From positions 661,932-722,531 of the forward strand of contig NC_014722.1 in assembly GCF_000198775.1 (NCBI RefSeq): a stretch of 60,600 nucleotides of DNA, read 5' to 3'. The notes under the pieces were generated by a model. It was not told where the DNA came from. It worked only from the letters and a program-made list of their open reading frames with translations, and made no database searches. Origin of the DNA: Mycetohabitans rhizoxinica HKI 454 (GTDB taxonomy: Bacteria; Pseudomonadota; Gammaproteobacteria; Burkholderiales; Burkholderiaceae). The translations under genes and the position numbers were made by a program. This document shows positions 9,056 through 19,499 of this stretch, one piece after another (position 1 is the stretch's first letter; each line of letters begins with the position of its first letter).

Positions 9056-9655
9056 ATGCAAAAACAATTCAAGCAGTGGATGTTGCTGGCCCTTTTCGTG
9101 CCGACGTTGGCGATGGCACAGGCGCTGCCTGCCCAGGGCAGCGCGGCTTCGACCTCCAGTGCAGTGCCGATCGATCCGGCCAAGCAGGCCGCCATCAAGG
9201 ATCTGCTCGATGCGATCGACGCGCCGAAGCTGGTCGGTGCCATTGCCAACAGTGCACAAATGCAAGCCAAGCAACTGGTGCCGGCGATCCTGTCCGACGC
9301 GCTGACCGAGAACAAGGCGCTCAACGACAAGCAGAAGCAGGCTGCCGTGCCGGCGCTGCAAAAGAATGCCGTGCCCAAGCTCGTGGAATCCGCCGGCACG
9401 GTATTCAACAGCGAGCCATTCCGCCAGGATGCGATGCAGGCGCAGTATGACGCGTATGCGAAGTACTATTCGGCATCGGAAATCAAGGACCTGACGGCGT
9501 TCTATAAGAGCCCGACCGGCCGCAAGTTCATCGAGGTGCAAGATCAGGTGGGCCGCGACGTGGTCAGCGGCTTGATGCAGAAGTACATGCCGGCATCGAT
9601 CAAGGCGACGCGCGACCAGGCCGACAAGGAAGTGGCTGCGGTCAAGACGAAGTAA
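9056..9655 (+). CDS. DUF2059 periplasmic protein
   Basis: The 199-residue protein has a clear signal peptide (MQKQFKQWMLLALFVPTLAMAQ). The mature part is helical and holds the DUF2059 signature region (FRQDAMQAQYDAYAKYYSASEIKDL followed by AFYKSPTGRKFIE). The ATG at 9056 is chosen because GGGAG lies six bases upstream; another in-frame ATG at 9044 has no site. The function of the family is unknown. It lies between gyrA and serC and ends before a terminator, so it is probably expressed alone or with gyrA. Confidence 0.88.
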   Translation: MQKQFKQWMLLALFVPTLAMAQALPAQGSAASTSSAVPIDPAKQAAIKDLLDAIDAPKLVGAIANSAQMQAKQLVPAILSDALTENKALNDKQKQAAVPALQKNAVPKLVESAGTVFNSEPFRQDAMQAQYDAYAKYYSASEIKDLTAFYKSPTGRKFIEVQDQVGRDVVSGLMQKYMPASIKATRDQADKEVAAVKTK

Positions 9656-9757
9656 CGTCGGCCGCGGATGCGCGCTGCTACGCGGGTGACGCGTCGGCGC
9701 GTGAGCGGCGGGCTGGGCGCCGCCAGTTGCTTGGCGGTGCCGTGATGGCGATGCCAT

Positions 9758-9798
9758 AATGGCCGTTTGCGATGCTGCAAGCGGCCATTGCTTTTTTT
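9758..9798 (+). terminator. Intrinsic terminator between DUF2059 gene and serC
   Basis: The eight-base stem AATGGCCG (9758-9765) pairs with CGGCCATT (9782-9789), and seven T follow from 9792. It ends 45 bases before the serC start. A second small inverted repeat (GACGCA / TGCGTC) lies between it and serC. Confidence 0.75.
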
Positions 9799-9842
9799 CG
9801 ACGCAGACGCGTTGTTTGCGTCCGTTTCAGCCAGAGTCCCAG

Positions 9843-10925
9843 ATGCGAGCGTTCAATTTTTCGGCGGGCCCCGCGGCACTGCCTGAAGAGGTATTGCAAC
9901 AGGCTGCCGACGAGATGCTCGATTGGCACGGCTGCGGCATGGGCGTGATGGAAATGAGCCACCGCGGCCGTGAGTTCTCGTCGATCCACGAGCGGGCATT
10001 GCTCGACCTGCGGGAACTGCTGGCGGTGCCGGCCAGCCACCAGATCCTGTTCCTGCAAGGCGGCGGGCTCGGCGCAAACGCGATTGTGCCGATGAACCTG
10101 CTCGGCTCGCGCTCGAGCGCGGATTTCGTGTTGACTGGCGCTTGGACGCAGAAGTCCTATCACGAGGCAAAGAAGTATTGCAGTGCGCATATTGCCGCAT
10201 CGGGCAAGACCGAGGCGGGCTTCACGCGGATGCCGGCAGTGTCGGAATGGCAGCTTGGTGATGATTCCGCGTACGTGCATGTGTGCTCGAACGAAACGAT
10301 TGACGGCGTCGAAATGTTCGAGTTTCCCGACCTGGGCAATGTGCCGCTGGTGGTCGATGCGTCGTCGCACATTCTGTCGCGTCCGATGGATGTGACCAAG
10401 TGCGGCGCGTTGTTTGCCGGCGCGCAGAAGAACATTGGCATTGCCGGCTTGACGATCGTGATCGTGCGCGAGGATCTGCTAGATCGCTCGCTCGCGATTT
10501 GCCCGTCGGCGTTTGAGTGGAAGACGGTTGCCGCAAACAACTCGATGTACAACACGCCTCCCACGTATGCGATCTATGTCGCCGGGCTGGTGTTCCAATG
10601 GCTGAAGCGCCAGGGCGGGCTTGCCGCGATTGAGGCGCGCAATATCGAGAAGGCCACACTGCTGTATGACTTCATCGACAGCAGCGATTTTTACTCGAAC
10701 AAGGTCGAGCGCGGGTCGCGCTCGAGAATGAACGTGCCGTTCTTTCTTGCTGACGAATCGCGCAACGACGATTTCCTGGCCGGTGCGAACGCGCGGGGGC
10801 TATTGCAACTGAAGGGCCACAGGTCCGTTGGCGGCATGAGGGCATCGATCTACAACGCGGTGCCGTTGGGCGGTGTAAAAGCGCTTGTCGAATACATGAA
10901 GGAATTCGAGCAACGCCGCGCCTGA
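9843..10925 (+). CDS. serC: Phosphoserine aminotransferase
   Basis: This PLP enzyme (360 residues) converts 3-phosphohydroxypyruvate to phosphoserine and also serves pyridoxine synthesis. It starts [18 protein letters not shown], the family N-terminus. The PLP lysine lies in [16 protein letters not shown], and the substrate-binding end reads [24 protein letters not shown]. It is first in the serC-pheA-tyrA-aroA-cmk-rpsA-ihfB block, with pheA starting 45 bases downstream. Confidence 0.97.
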   Translation: MRAFNFSAGPAALPEEVLQQAADEMLDWHGCGMGVMEMSHRGREFSSIHERALLDLRELLAVPASHQILFLQGGGLGANAIVPMNLLGSRSSADFVLTGAWTQKSYHEAKKYCSAHIAASGKTEAGFTRMPAVSEWQLGDDSAYVHVCSNETIDGVEMFEFPDLGNVPLVVDASSHILSRPMDVTKCGALFAGAQKNIGIAGLTIVIVREDLLDRSLAICPSAFEWKTVAANNSMYNTPPTYAIYVAGLVFQWLKRQGGLAAIEARNIEKATLLYDFIDSSDFYSNKVERGSRSRMNVPFFLADESRNDDFLAGANARGLLQLKGHRSVGGMRASIYNAVPLGGVKALVEYMKEFEQRRA

Positions 10926-10970
10926 GGTCGCGTGGACCCAAGACTGGTTTTTTCACGAGCCGATGTTGCG

Positions 10971-12053
10971 ATGGACGAAGAACTGAATTTGAAGCTCAAG
11001 CCATTGCGCGAGCGCATCGACGAGATCGACCGGCAATTGATCACGCTGCTGAACCAGCGCGCGCAAATTGCTCTCGAGGTCGGCGAGGTCAAGAAGGCGT
11101 ATAACGCGCCAGTGTTTTGGCCGGAGCGCGAGCAGCAGGTGATCTCGCGTCTGCAGGCGTTATCCACCGGGCCGCTGGGCGGCGAGCATATCGCGTTGAT
11201 CTGGCGCGAGATCATGGCGGCGAGCCGCCAACTCGAGAAAGCGCAGCGGGTGGCGTATCTGGGCCCGCAGGGCACCTATAGCGAGCAGGCGATGCTCGGC
11301 TATTTCGGCCAGTCGATGACCGGCCTGCCGTGCGTGTCGATCGACGAGGTGTTCCGCTCGGTCGAGGCGGGCGCAGCCGATTTTGGCGTCGTGCCCGTCG
11401 AGAATTCGACCGAAGGTGCAGTGTCGCGCACGCTGGACCTGTTGCTGGAGACGTCGCTGCAGATCAGCGGTGAGCTATCGCTGCCGATCCAGCATCATCT
11501 GCTCACGCAAAGCGGCACGTTGCAACGGGTCACGCGGGTGTGCGCGCACGCGCAAGCGCTCGCGCAGTGCCAGAATTGGCTCTTTGCCAACGCGCCGCTG
11601 CTCGAGCGTCAGGCAGTGTCAAGCAATGCCGAGGCTGCCCGGGTGGCGGCGGCGGATCCCACCGTCGCGGCGATTGCCAGCGAACGCGCCGGGACGCAGT
11701 ATGGCTTGCAAACCGCGTTCGCGTTGATTCAGGACGATCCGCGCAATCGCACGCGTTTCCTGATCATCGGCGGCGATTCGCCGGGTGCAACGGGTTGTGA
11801 CAAGACATCGGTGATTTTCTCGGTGAAGAACGAACCGGGTGCCGTATTCCGGATGCTCGAGCCGCTGGCACGGCATGGTGTATCGATGAGCCGTTTCGAG
11901 TCGCGCCCGGCGCGCAGCAGTGCGTGGGAGTATTTTTTCTATATTGATCTTGAAGGCCATCGGCAAGACGCGGCGGTCGCGGCCGCGCTCGCGGAGCTGG
12001 AGCATACCGCAGCCTATGTGAAGATACTCGGCTCCTATCCGCGGGCCCGGTAG
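10971..12053 (+). CDS. pheA: Bifunctional chorismate mutase / prephenate dehydratase
   Basis: This P-protein of 360 residues makes phenylpyruvate from chorismate. Residues 1-90 form an AroQ-type mutase (LRERIDEIDRQLITLLNQRAQ). Residues about 95-270 form the dehydratase (YLGPQGTYSEQAML; VPVENSTEGAVSRTLDLL; RTRFLIIG). The C-terminal ACT domain for Phe feedback contains GAVFRMLEPLARHGVSMSRFESRP. The start MDEELNLKLKPL is preferred over an in-frame upstream codon at 10932. The expected aminotransferase gene downstream is deleted (see 12157). Confidence 0.97.
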   Translation: MDEELNLKLKPLRERIDEIDRQLITLLNQRAQIALEVGEVKKAYNAPVFWPEREQQVISRLQALSTGPLGGEHIALIWREIMAASRQLEKAQRVAYLGPQGTYSEQAMLGYFGQSMTGLPCVSIDEVFRSVEAGAADFGVVPVENSTEGAVSRTLDLLLETSLQISGELSLPIQHHLLTQSGTLQRVTRVCAHAQALAQCQNWLFANAPLLERQAVSSNAEAARVAAADPTVAAIASERAGTQYGLQTAFALIQDDPRNRTRFLIIGGDSPGATGCDKTSVIFSVKNEPGAVFRMLEPLARHGVSMSRFESRPARSSAWEYFFYIDLEGHRQDAAVAAALAELEHTAAYVKILGSYPRAR

Positions 12054-12156
12054 GGTCCGCGCCGGTGGGCCATCCGGTGGCGGCTGACGTGTGAACGTCA
12101 TCGCCTGCCACGGCCGTTGGCCAACCTCGTCGTCATTTGTCTGGAGCTTGAACATC

Positions 12157-12253
12157 ATGTCAGCCATGCAATACGGTCCGCCCCACGTGCGTGCGCTTGC
12201 CCCCAAACGAAGTGTTCCTGGCCGCGCTGCAAAAGGCGCTGGCACCGTCCTGA
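12157..12253 (+). pseudogene. Deletion scar of a hisC-type aminotransferase gene
   Basis: In Burkholderia a HisC-type aminotransferase gene usually sits between pheA and tyrA. Here only its two ends remain: ATG at 12157 followed by SAMQYGPPHVRALAP, typical of the HisC N-terminus, and then, shifted by one base, NEVFLAALQKALAPS and TGA at 12251-12253, typical of the C-terminus. About 1 kb between them is gone, with the junction in the CCCCCAAAC tract near 12200-12207. The gene is dead. Whether another aminotransferase covers the step cannot be told from this window. Confidence 0.7.
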
Positions 12254-12295
12254 TCCCGCAGGCGCATATCGTGCACCTCATTACGCTATCGTATC

Positions 12296-13216
12296 GTGGC
12301 CGCGTTCTCGTTTAATAAACTCGTCGTCGTCGGCGTCGGGCTGATCGGCGGCTCATTGGCGTTGGCGCTGCGCGAGCGTCACGGCGGCACCGGCACGATC
12401 GTCGGTGTCGGCCGCGGCGCTGGCTCGCTGCGCACGGCGCTCGAGCGGCGCGTCATTGATGAGGCGATCGTGGTCGACGATGACGCCGCGCTGGCCGGCG
12501 CGTTGCGCGGCGCGGATTGGGTCGTGCTGGCGGCGCCCGTCGCGCAGACCCGTGCGCTGCTTGGTGCCATCGCGCCGCACTTGGAGCGATCCACGATCGT
12601 CACCGACGCGGGCAGCACGAAGCAAGACGTCATTGCCGCTGCCCGCGCCGCGCTAGGCACGCGGCTCGCGCAGTTCGTGCCTGGGCATCCGATCGCTGGA
12701 CGCGAATCCAGCGGGGTCGAGGCGGCGCTTGCCGACCTGTATGTGGGGCGCAAGGTGGTGTTGTGCCCGCTCGCGGAGAACCCACGCGCGTTGGTGGACC
12801 GGGTAGCCGCCATGTGGGAGGCGAGCGGCGCCTCGCTGCATGAGATGACTGCGCAGCAGCATGATGCGGTTTTCGCCGCCGTTAGCCACTTGCCGCATGT
12901 GCTGTCGTTCACGCTCGTCGAGACGATCCTGCGCGCGCCGGATGCGGCGTTGAAGCTCTCGTTCGCCGGCGGGGGCTTTCGCGACTTCACGCGGATCGCG
13001 GCGTCGAGTCCGGAAATGTGGCGCGACATCTGCGTGGCCAACCGTGATGCGCTACTAGACGGGATCGACGCTTACTCGGCCGTACTTGCGACAGTGCGTG
13101 CGGCGATCGCTGCGGGCGATGGTGCGATGCTCGAAGCGCTGTTCGCGCGTTCGCGCAGCGCGCGGGTGCAATGGGGTCACGAGCGTGATGCGGCGTCCAA
13201 GCTCAAGCAGTGCTAA
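12296..13216 (+). CDS. tyrA: Prephenate dehydrogenase
   Basis: This NAD-dependent enzyme of 306 residues converts prephenate to 4-hydroxyphenylpyruvate for tyrosine. The Rossmann motif is [29 protein letters not shown] and [16 protein letters not shown] (catalytic His and substrate contacts) follow, then the helical dimer domain with [18 protein letters not shown]. It starts with GTG at 12296, close behind the hisC scar. It is followed by aroA after 14 bases. Confidence 0.95.
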   Translation: MAAFSFNKLVVVGVGLIGGSLALALRERHGGTGTIVGVGRGAGSLRTALERRVIDEAIVVDDDAALAGALRGADWVVLAAPVAQTRALLGAIAPHLERSTIVTDAGSTKQDVIAAARAALGTRLAQFVPGHPIAGRESSGVEAALADLYVGRKVVLCPLAENPRALVDRVAAMWEASGASLHEMTAQQHDAVFAAVSHLPHVLSFTLVETILRAPDAALKLSFAGGGFRDFTRIAASSPEMWRDICVANRDALLDGIDAYSAVLATVRAAIAAGDGAMLEALFARSRSARVQWGHERDAASKLKQC

Positions 13217-13230
13217 AAGGAGCTTCTATT

Positions 13231-14547
13231 ATGGAATACCTCGACCTCGGACCCTACACGCGCGCGACCGGCACGGTGCGCCTGCCTGGCTCCAAGAGTA
13301 TTTCGAACCGCGTACTGCTGCTGGCGGCATTGGCTGAGGGCGTCACGACGATCGACAACCTGCTCGATTCGGATGACACCCGCGTCATGCTGGCCGCGCT
13401 CGAACAACTGGGCGTCACGCTGCAGCATGACGCCGCGCAGTGGCGTTGCACCGTGACAGGCGCTGGGAGCGTGTTTCCGGTCAAGCGGGCGGCGTTGTTT
13501 CTCGGCAACGCGGGAACCGCTGTGCGGCCGCTAACCGCGGCGTTGGCAGTCATGGGCGGCGAGTATCGACTGCATGGCGTACCGAGAATGCACGAGCGTC
13601 CGATCGGTGACCTGGTCGATGGCCTGCGGCAGCTCGGGGCGCGAATCGACTATGAAGGCAATCCGGGTTATCCGCCGTTGCTCGTGCATCCGGCGTCGCT
13701 TCGCGCGAATGCGCCGATTCGCGTGCGCGGTGACGTATCGAGCCAGTTTCTGACTGCGCTGCTGATCACGCTGCCGCTGGTGGAGACGGCTGGCGGCGAG
13801 GCGGTGGTCGAAGTCGAGGGCGAGCTCATCTCCAAGCCGTATGTTGAGATCACGATCCGCTTGATGGAGCGCTTCGGCGTGCACGTGCAGCGCGACGGTT
13901 GGCGGCGCTTCATCGTGCCGGCCGCCGGCTGCGCGCGTTACCGCTCGCCGGGCCGGATCGTCGTCGAAGGCGACGCATCGTCGGCGTCCTATTTCCTCGC
14001 GGCCGGCGCGCTCGCCCATGGGCCGGTGCGTGTCGAAGGAGTCGGGCGGGCCAGCATCCAAGGCGACGTGCAGTTTGCCGACGCGTTGGTCCGCATGGGG
14101 GCGAATGTGATGATCGGCGACGATTGGATCGAAGTGCGCGGGGTCGAATCAGATGATGGCAGGCTGCAGCCGTTGGACATGGATTGCAATCTGATTCCGG
14201 ATGCCGCGATGACGATTGCAGTCGCCGCGTTGTTTGCCAGCGGCATGACCACGCTGCGCAACATCGGCAGCTGGCGGGTTAAGGAAACGGACCGGATCGC
14301 CGCCATGGCCACCGAGCTGCGCAAACTGGGGGCGCACGTCGAGGAAGGCGCGGACTACTTGCGTGTGGCGCCGCCTGCCGCGCTGACGCCTAATGCCGCA
14401 ATCGACACGTATGATGACCATCGGATGGCAATGTGTTTCTCACTGGTCAGTCTGGGCCATGTTCCGGTGAGGATTCACGATCCCAGTTGCGTCGGCAAGA
14501 CGTTTCCCGATTATTTCGACAGATTTGCCGCGATTACCCGCGCTTGA
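13231..14547 (+). CDS. aroA: 3-phosphoshikimate 1-carboxyvinyltransferase (EPSP synthase)
   Basis: This shikimate-pathway enzyme of 438 residues joins shikimate 3-phosphate and PEP. Signature sequences are [17 protein letters not shown] at the start, [16 protein letters not shown] (family motif 1), SSQFLTALL, and [20 protein letters not shown] near the end. The ATG is preceded by AAGGAG at a proper distance. Confidence 0.98.
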   Translation: MEYLDLGPYTRATGTVRLPGSKSISNRVLLLAALAEGVTTIDNLLDSDDTRVMLAALEQLGVTLQHDAAQWRCTVTGAGSVFPVKRAALFLGNAGTAVRPLTAALAVMGGEYRLHGVPRMHERPIGDLVDGLRQLGARIDYEGNPGYPPLLVHPASLRANAPIRVRGDVSSQFLTALLITLPLVETAGGEAVVEVEGELISKPYVEITIRLMERFGVHVQRDGWRRFIVPAAGCARYRSPGRIVVEGDASSASYFLAAGALAHGPVRVEGVGRASIQGDVQFADALVRMGANVMIGDDWIEVRGVESDDGRLQPLDMDCNLIPDAAMTIAVAALFASGMTTLRNIGSWRVKETDRIAAMATELRKLGAHVEEGADYLRVAPPAALTPNAAIDTYDDHRMAMCFSLVSLGHVPVRIHDPSCVGKTFPDYFDRFAAITRA

Positions 14548-14626
14548 TCCAGTGCCGGCGGCCGGCCGGTCCGCATACGTGCGGTCGGTCGTTTCGTTTC
14601 AAGTATTTTAGTCTTCAAATAGAGTA

Positions 14627-15358
14627 ATGAAGTCCAATCGTCCATTTCATGAACCCGTGCCGGTCATCACGATTGACGGGCCGACGGCATCTGGCAAAGG
14701 CACGGTCGCGCAATTGGTGGCGGCACACCTGGGCTTTCATTTGTTGGACAGCGGCGCGCTGTATCGGCTGGCGGCGCTGGCGGCGCAGCGCTACGGAGTG
14801 GGCAAGGACGACGTCGCCGCGCTGGTGGCGCTGATCGATGACCTGCATATCACCTTTCGCGAAGGCTGTGCGCAATTGGATGGTGTGGACGTCTCGACCG
14901 AGATTCGGCAGGAGGCCATCGGCAAGCTGGCCTCGGCGATCGCGGTACACGCGCCGGTGCGCGGCGCGCTGGTGGCCCGACAGCGCGCGTTTCGCAAGCC
15001 GCCCGGCTTAGTCGCGGACGGCCGCGACATGGGCACGGTGATTTTTACCGACGCGGTATTGAAGGTGTTTTTGACGGCAAGCGCGGAGGCCCGCGCGCAG
15101 AGGCGTTATAAGCAATTGATACAAAAAGGGTTTTCTGCTAATATCGATGACCTTCTGCGGGATCTGCGCGAGCGTGACGCGCGCGATGCGAATCGCGCAA
15201 GCGCGCCGCTCAAGCCAGCGGCGCATGCGCGCCTGCTCGACACGTCCACGTTGTCGATCGGCGAAGCGGTTGACCGGGTCGTGGCTTGGTACCAGCAAAT
15301 CGAGCCGGCCACCGGTGCCACGAACGCGGGCCATGGCCGGCAAGGCCCGCAGGCATGA
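14627..15358 (+). CDS. cmk: Cytidylate kinase
   Basis: The 243-residue P-loop kinase phosphorylates CMP and dCMP. The P-loop is [14 protein letters not shown], followed by [12 protein letters not shown]. The arginine-rich lid contains [16 protein letters not shown], and GRDMGTVIF provides substrate contact. It lies upstream of rpsA as in most Proteobacteria. The last 15 residues are a loose tail beyond the domain. Confidence 0.96.
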   Translation: MKSNRPFHEPVPVITIDGPTASGKGTVAQLVAAHLGFHLLDSGALYRLAALAAQRYGVGKDDVAALVALIDDLHITFREGCAQLDGVDVSTEIRQEAIGKLASAIAVHAPVRGALVARQRAFRKPPGLVADGRDMGTVIFTDAVLKVFLTASAEARAQRRYKQLIQKGFSANIDDLLRDLRERDARDANRASAPLKPAAHARLLDTSTLSIGEAVDRVVAWYQQIEPATGATNAGHGRQGPQA

Positions 15359-15554
15359 GCGTTGCGGCTATACCGCGACGGATCGGGCAGTCATGCATCG
15401 GCGGTGAGGCTTCGTAGTGCCCGATGCAATGGTAGTGAATAGCAGTACCGTAGGTATTCCACGGTGACGTGGGATGTATTTTCAACCCTTAACCCCGCAT
15501 GCGGTCGCTGGCGATCATGAAGCCGAGTCCCGCCCCATGCACCATTTCATTTTT

Positions 15555-17270
15555 ATGTCCGACCTGCAAACCTCTAACCCGAATACTGAATCTTTTGCGG
15601 CTCTGTTCGAAGAGTCGCTGACCCGCCAGGACATGCGCGCAGGCGAAGTGATCTCTGCCGAAGTCGTGCGCGTTGACCACAATTTTGTGGTCGTCAACGC
15701 GGGTCTGAAGTCTGAAGCCTACATTCCGATCGAAGAGTTCCTGAATGATCAGGGCGAGGTTGAGGTGCAGGCGGGCGATTTCGTATCGGTCGCGATCGAC
15801 GCCCTCGAGAACGGCTATGGCGATACGATCTTGTCGCGCGACAAGGCCAAGCGCCTTGCTTCGTGGCTTGCGCTTGAAAAGGCGCTGGACAACAACGAGC
15901 TTGTGACCGGCACGATTACCGGCAAGGTTAAGGGCGGCATGACCGTGATGGTCAACGGCATCCGTGCGTTCCTGCCCGGCTCGCTGGTTGACACCCGTCC
16001 AGTCAAGGACACGACGCCGTACGAGGGCAAGACGCTCGAGTTCCGCGTGATCAAGCTGGACCGTAAGCGCAACAACGTCGTGCTGTCGCGCCGCGCGGTG
16101 ATCGAAGCCACGCAAGGCGAAGAGCGCGCGAAGCTGCTCGAGACGCTGAAGGAAGGCGCGATCGTCAATGGCGTCGTGAAGAACATCACTGACTACGGTG
16201 CGTTCGTTGACCTCGGCGGCATCGATGGCTTGCTGCACATCACCGACATCGCGTGGCGTCGTGTGCGTCACCCGAGCGAAGTGCTGTCTGTGGGCCAAGA
16301 AGTGACCGCGAAGATCCTGAAGTTCGATCAGGAGAAGAATCGTGTGTCGCTTGGCATCAAGCAGCTCGGCGACGATCCGTGGGAAGGCATTTCGCGTCGC
16401 TACCCGTCCGGCACGCGGCTGTTCGGCAAGGTCACAAACATTACCGACTACGGCGCGTTCGTCGAAGTCGAGTCGGGCATCGAAGGCCTCGTGCACGTGT
16501 CCGAGATGGACTGGACCAACAAGAACGTCGCGCCGAGCAAGGTGGTGCAGCTCGGTGACGAAGTGGAAGTCATGGTGCTCGAGATCGACGAGGACCGCCG
16601 CCGTATCAGCCTTGGGATGAAGCAATGCAAGCCGAATCCGTGGGATGACTTCAGCCGCAACTTCAAGAAGGGCGACAAGATCACCGGCGCAATCAAGTCG
16701 ATTACCGATTTCGGCGTGTTCATCGGCCTGCCGGGCGGGATCGATGGCCTGGTGCACTTGTCGGACCTGTCGTGGAGCGAATCCGGCGAGGAAGCGGTCC
16801 GCAAGTACAAGAAGGGCGACGAGGTCGAGGCCATGGTGCTCGGCATCGATGTCGAAAAAGAGCGCATCTCGCTGGGTATCAAGCAGCTGGAAGGCGACCC
16901 GTTCAGCAACTTCGTGGCGATGAACGACAAGGGTTCCATCGTCGATGGCACGGTCAAGGCCGTCGATCCGAAGGGGGCCGTGATCCAGTTGAGCGTCGAG
17001 GTCGAAGGCTATCTGCGGGCGTCGGAAATCGCGCAAGATCGTGTCGAGGACGCACGCAATGTGCTGAAGGAAGGTGACAAGGTCAACGTGATGGTCATCA
17101 ATATTGACCGCAAATCGCGCGGCATCCAGCTGTCGATCAAGGCGAAGGACTCCGCGGAGCAGCAGGAAGCGATGCGTGGCCTGCACGCCGACAGCAGCGC
17201 GGCTGCCAGCGGCACGACCAATCTCGGTGCGTTGCTCAAGGCAAAGCTGGACGGTCAACAGAACCAGTAA
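15555..17270 (+). CDS. rpsA: 30S ribosomal protein S1
   Basis: The 571-residue protein has six S1 RNA-binding repeats; the clear ones start near [41 protein letters not shown] and [21 protein letters not shown]. It unwinds and delivers mRNA to the ribosome. The start is set at [20 protein letters not shown], the family N-terminus; the frame extends upstream to 15474. Codon use is strongly that of a highly expressed gene, which explains the long open antisense frames across it. ihfB follows after six bases. Confidence 0.98.
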   Translation: MSDLQTSNPNTESFAALFEESLTRQDMRAGEVISAEVVRVDHNFVVVNAGLKSEAYIPIEEFLNDQGEVEVQAGDFVSVAIDALENGYGDTILSRDKAKRLASWLALEKALDNNELVTGTITGKVKGGMTVMVNGIRAFLPGSLVDTRPVKDTTPYEGKTLEFRVIKLDRKRNNVVLSRRAVIEATQGEERAKLLETLKEGAIVNGVVKNITDYGAFVDLGGIDGLLHITDIAWRRVRHPSEVLSVGQEVTAKILKFDQEKNRVSLGIKQLGDDPWEGISRRYPSGTRLFGKVTNITDYGAFVEVESGIEGLVHVSEMDWTNKNVAPSKVVQLGDEVEVMVLEIDEDRRRISLGMKQCKPNPWDDFSRNFKKGDKITGAIKSITDFGVFIGLPGGIDGLVHLSDLSWSESGEEAVRKYKKGDEVEAMVLGIDVEKERISLGIKQLEGDPFSNFVAMNDKGSIVDGTVKAVDPKGAVIQLSVEVEGYLRASEIAQDRVEDARNVLKEGDKVNVMVINIDRKSRGIQLSIKAKDSAEQQEAMRGLHADSSAAASGTTNLGALLKAKLDGQQNQ

Positions 17271-17276
17271 GGCAGC

Positions 17277-17606
17277 ATGACCAAATCCGAGTTGGTCGCT
17301 CAACTGGCGCTGCGATTTCCGCAACTTGTCCTAAAGGATGCGGATTTTGCAGTCAAGGCGATGCTCGACGCGATGTCCGACGCGCTTGCCAATGGTCATC
17401 GCATTGAGATACGCGGCTTTGGCAGCTTTGCACTGAATCGTCGTCCGGCCCGGGTCGGACGCAACCCCAAGTCTGGCGAACGAGTCCAGGTCCCGGAGAA
17501 ATGGGTGCCGCACTTCAAGCCGGGCAAGGAGTTGCGTGAGCGGGTCGACGGCAAGGCCGGCCAACCGATGAAGGCCGACAGTGTCGAGGCGTCGGACGAC
17601 ACATGA
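17277..17606 (+). CDS. ihfB: Integration host factor subunit beta
   Basis: This is the beta subunit of the DNA-bending heterodimer IHF, 109 residues. It has the DNABII core [44 protein letters not shown] (beta-arm with the intercalating Pro region) and [15 protein letters not shown] short acidic tail follows. It is last in the rpsA operon and precedes a terminator. Confidence 0.97.
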   Translation: MTKSELVAQLALRFPQLVLKDADFAVKAMLDAMSDALANGHRIEIRGFGSFALNRRPARVGRNPKSGERVQVPEKWVPHFKPGKELRERVDGKAGQPMKADSVEASDDT

Positions 17607-17646
17607 CGTCAATATCGGGATAAGGCCTGCTGTTTCGGCAACCATG

Positions 17647-17676
17647 GAAAAAGCGCCAAATGGCGCTTTTTCTTTT
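17647..17676 (+). terminator. Intrinsic terminator after ihfB
   Basis: A stem AAGCGCCA / TGGCGCTT with a two-base loop is followed by TTTCTTTT. It closes the serC-to-ihfB block. Confidence 0.88.
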
Positions 17677-17908
17677 ATTAGCATCGCACGATGCCGGCGG
17701 CTTTGGCGGCCAGGTGTGGCCAAACAAGCACGCCGTTGGGCGCGCCAGTAGGTGAGTGCGAGCGCTTCCATTACAATACGGGCACTTTTCCCGGCCCCCG
17801 GCCACGGTCCGGTTCCCTGTCACGGCCCGGCCACCCGATGCGCGGGTGCGGGGCGTTTGTCCAATTCGCTGGCGATTCGCTGTCCGGTCGCCGTCATCGA
17901 GATTGCCC

Positions 17909-18202
17909 ATGAAGCTCATTGTCTGGCTGATCCGCGTCATCGTATTCGTGTTGCTGTTGGTGCTGGCGCTTGCCAACACGCAAGGCGTGACACTGAACTT
18001 CCTGGCCGGCTATACGTGGAATGCGCCGTTGATCGTGATCGGGCTCGCATTTTTCGTGGTCGGCTTGCTTGCTGGGCTGATGTCGGCGCTGCCGGCGGTC
18101 CTCCGGCTGCGGCTCGAAAACGGCCGGCTCAGGCGCGAGCTGAAGACGGCCCGGCAGACGCCGGCGACGGTGGACGAGCCGCCGATGCCGCCGATCATCT
18201 GA
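17909..18202 (+). CDS. lapA: Lipopolysaccharide assembly protein A (DUF1049)
   Basis: This small inner-membrane protein of 97 residues works with LapB in control of LpxC turnover. It has two membrane segments (LIRVIVFVLLLVLALANTQ and LIVIGLAFFVVGLLAGLMSAL), then a basic helical tail (RLRLENGRLRREL). The ATG at 17909 begins MKLIVWLIR. A TACAAT -10-like element lies at about 17772. lapB follows 36 bases downstream. Confidence 0.9.
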   Translation: MKLIVWLIRVIVFVLLLVLALANTQGVTLNFLAGYTWNAPLIVIGLAFFVVGLLAGLMSALPAVLRLRLENGRLRRELKTARQTPATVDEPPMPPII

Positions 18203-18238
18203 CGCGTCCGGCACGCGCATGCTCAACGAATCACATTC

Positions 18239-19414
18239 ATGGATCTTGATTTTTGGTGGTTGCTCATCATTCCGGTGGCCTTCGGGCTGGGCTGGGTCGC
18301 GGCCCGCTATGACCTGAAACACCTGTTGTCCGAGAGCGCGAACTTGCCGCGCTCTTACTTCCGGGGCTTGAATTTCCTGCTCAATGAGCAACCGGATCAA
18401 GCCATCGATGCGTTCATCGAAGTGGTGAAGCTAGATCCGGAGACGACCGAGCTTCACTTTGCCCTAGGCAATTTATTTCGTCGGCGCGGCGAGACGGAAC
18501 GCGCGATCCGGGTTCATCAAAACCTGCTTTCGCGCGAGGACTTGCCAGCCAACGAGCGCGACCATGCGTTGTACGAGCTTGGCCAGGACTTCCTGAAGGC
18601 CGGGCTGCTCGATCGGGCGGAAGAGACCTTCCAGCGGTTGCACAGTGGCGGCTACGCACTCGGTGCGTTGCGGGCATTGTTGACCATTTTCGAAATCGAG
18701 AAGGACTGGCACAAGGCGATCGAGGCGGCGCAACGGATTGAAGCGATGGGCGTGCCGCCGCTGGACAAGGAGATTTCGCAATTCCACTGCGAGCTTGCGC
18801 AGGAAGCGTTGCAGCACAAGCGGATAGACGAGGCACGCAACGCATTGCAGCAGGCGCTGCGGTGCAACCCGCAGAATGTGCGCGCGACGATCCTGAGCGG
18901 CGATGTTGAGATGGCGTGTCACGAGCCGACGCGGGCGCTCGAGCATTGGCGACAGGTTGAGCAGCAGAATCCCGCCTACTTGCCACTGGTTGCCGACAAG
19001 CTGATGCAAGCGTATGCGGCGACCGGCCAGTCGGCGCAGGGCGCCGCGCTGTTGACGCGCTATGTCGAGGCGTATCCGTCGAACGATCTGCTCGACGCCG
19101 CCTACAAGCACATCGCCGAGTTGCGCGGCGCGCAGGCCGCGCATGCGCTGGCGCGTACGCAGATGCAAAAGTCGCCCAACCTGGCGGGCATGACGCGGCT
19201 GCTCGAAGCGCAGATCGCGGTGGCCGACGAGCCGCGCAAGAGCGAACTGGAACTGATGCGCACGTTGATCCAGCAGCGCACGAAGAACCTGCCGCGATAT
19301 ACGTGCCAGAATTGCGGTTTCCGGGCGCGGCTATTTTACTGGCAGTGCCCCGGCTGCAGCGGCTGGGAAACCTACGCGCCGCGGCGGGTCGAGCCGATCG
19401 CGTCGGCCAACTGA
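18239..19414 (+). CDS. lapB: Lipopolysaccharide assembly protein B
   Basis: This is an inner-membrane-anchored TPR protein of 391 residues that, with FtsH and LapC in E. coli, controls LpxC and so LPS amount. It has one N-terminal membrane segment (WWLLIIPVAFGLGWVAAR), about nine TPR units (for example AIDAFIEVVKLDPETTELHFALGNLF), and a C-terminal rubredoxin-like zinc knuckle (CQNCGF and CPGCSGW). All four cysteines are present. Confidence 0.95.
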   Translation: MDLDFWWLLIIPVAFGLGWVAARYDLKHLLSESANLPRSYFRGLNFLLNEQPDQAIDAFIEVVKLDPETTELHFALGNLFRRRGETERAIRVHQNLLSREDLPANERDHALYELGQDFLKAGLLDRAEETFQRLHSGGYALGALRALLTIFEIEKDWHKAIEAAQRIEAMGVPPLDKEISQFHCELAQEALQHKRIDEARNALQQALRCNPQNVRATILSGDVEMACHEPTRALEHWRQVEQQNPAYLPLVADKLMQAYAATGQSAQGAALLTRYVEAYPSNDLLDAAYKHIAELRGAQAAHALARTQMQKSPNLAGMTRLLEAQIAVADEPRKSELELMRTLIQQRTKNLPRYTCQNCGFRARLFYWQCPGCSGWETYAPRRVEPIASAN

Positions 19415-19499
19415 CGATGCGCGACACGCCGATTGTAGTCGGCGTGACGGCGCGCGGCCCTGGCAAAAGGACCGTGAACCTCATCGGATTTGAATAAGC

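Noticed and set aside
15489..17324. A 611-codon open frame on the minus strand across rpsA
   Set aside because: It is an antisense shadow produced by the codon bias of rpsA, with His/Arg/Leu-rich unstructured product and no ribosome site.
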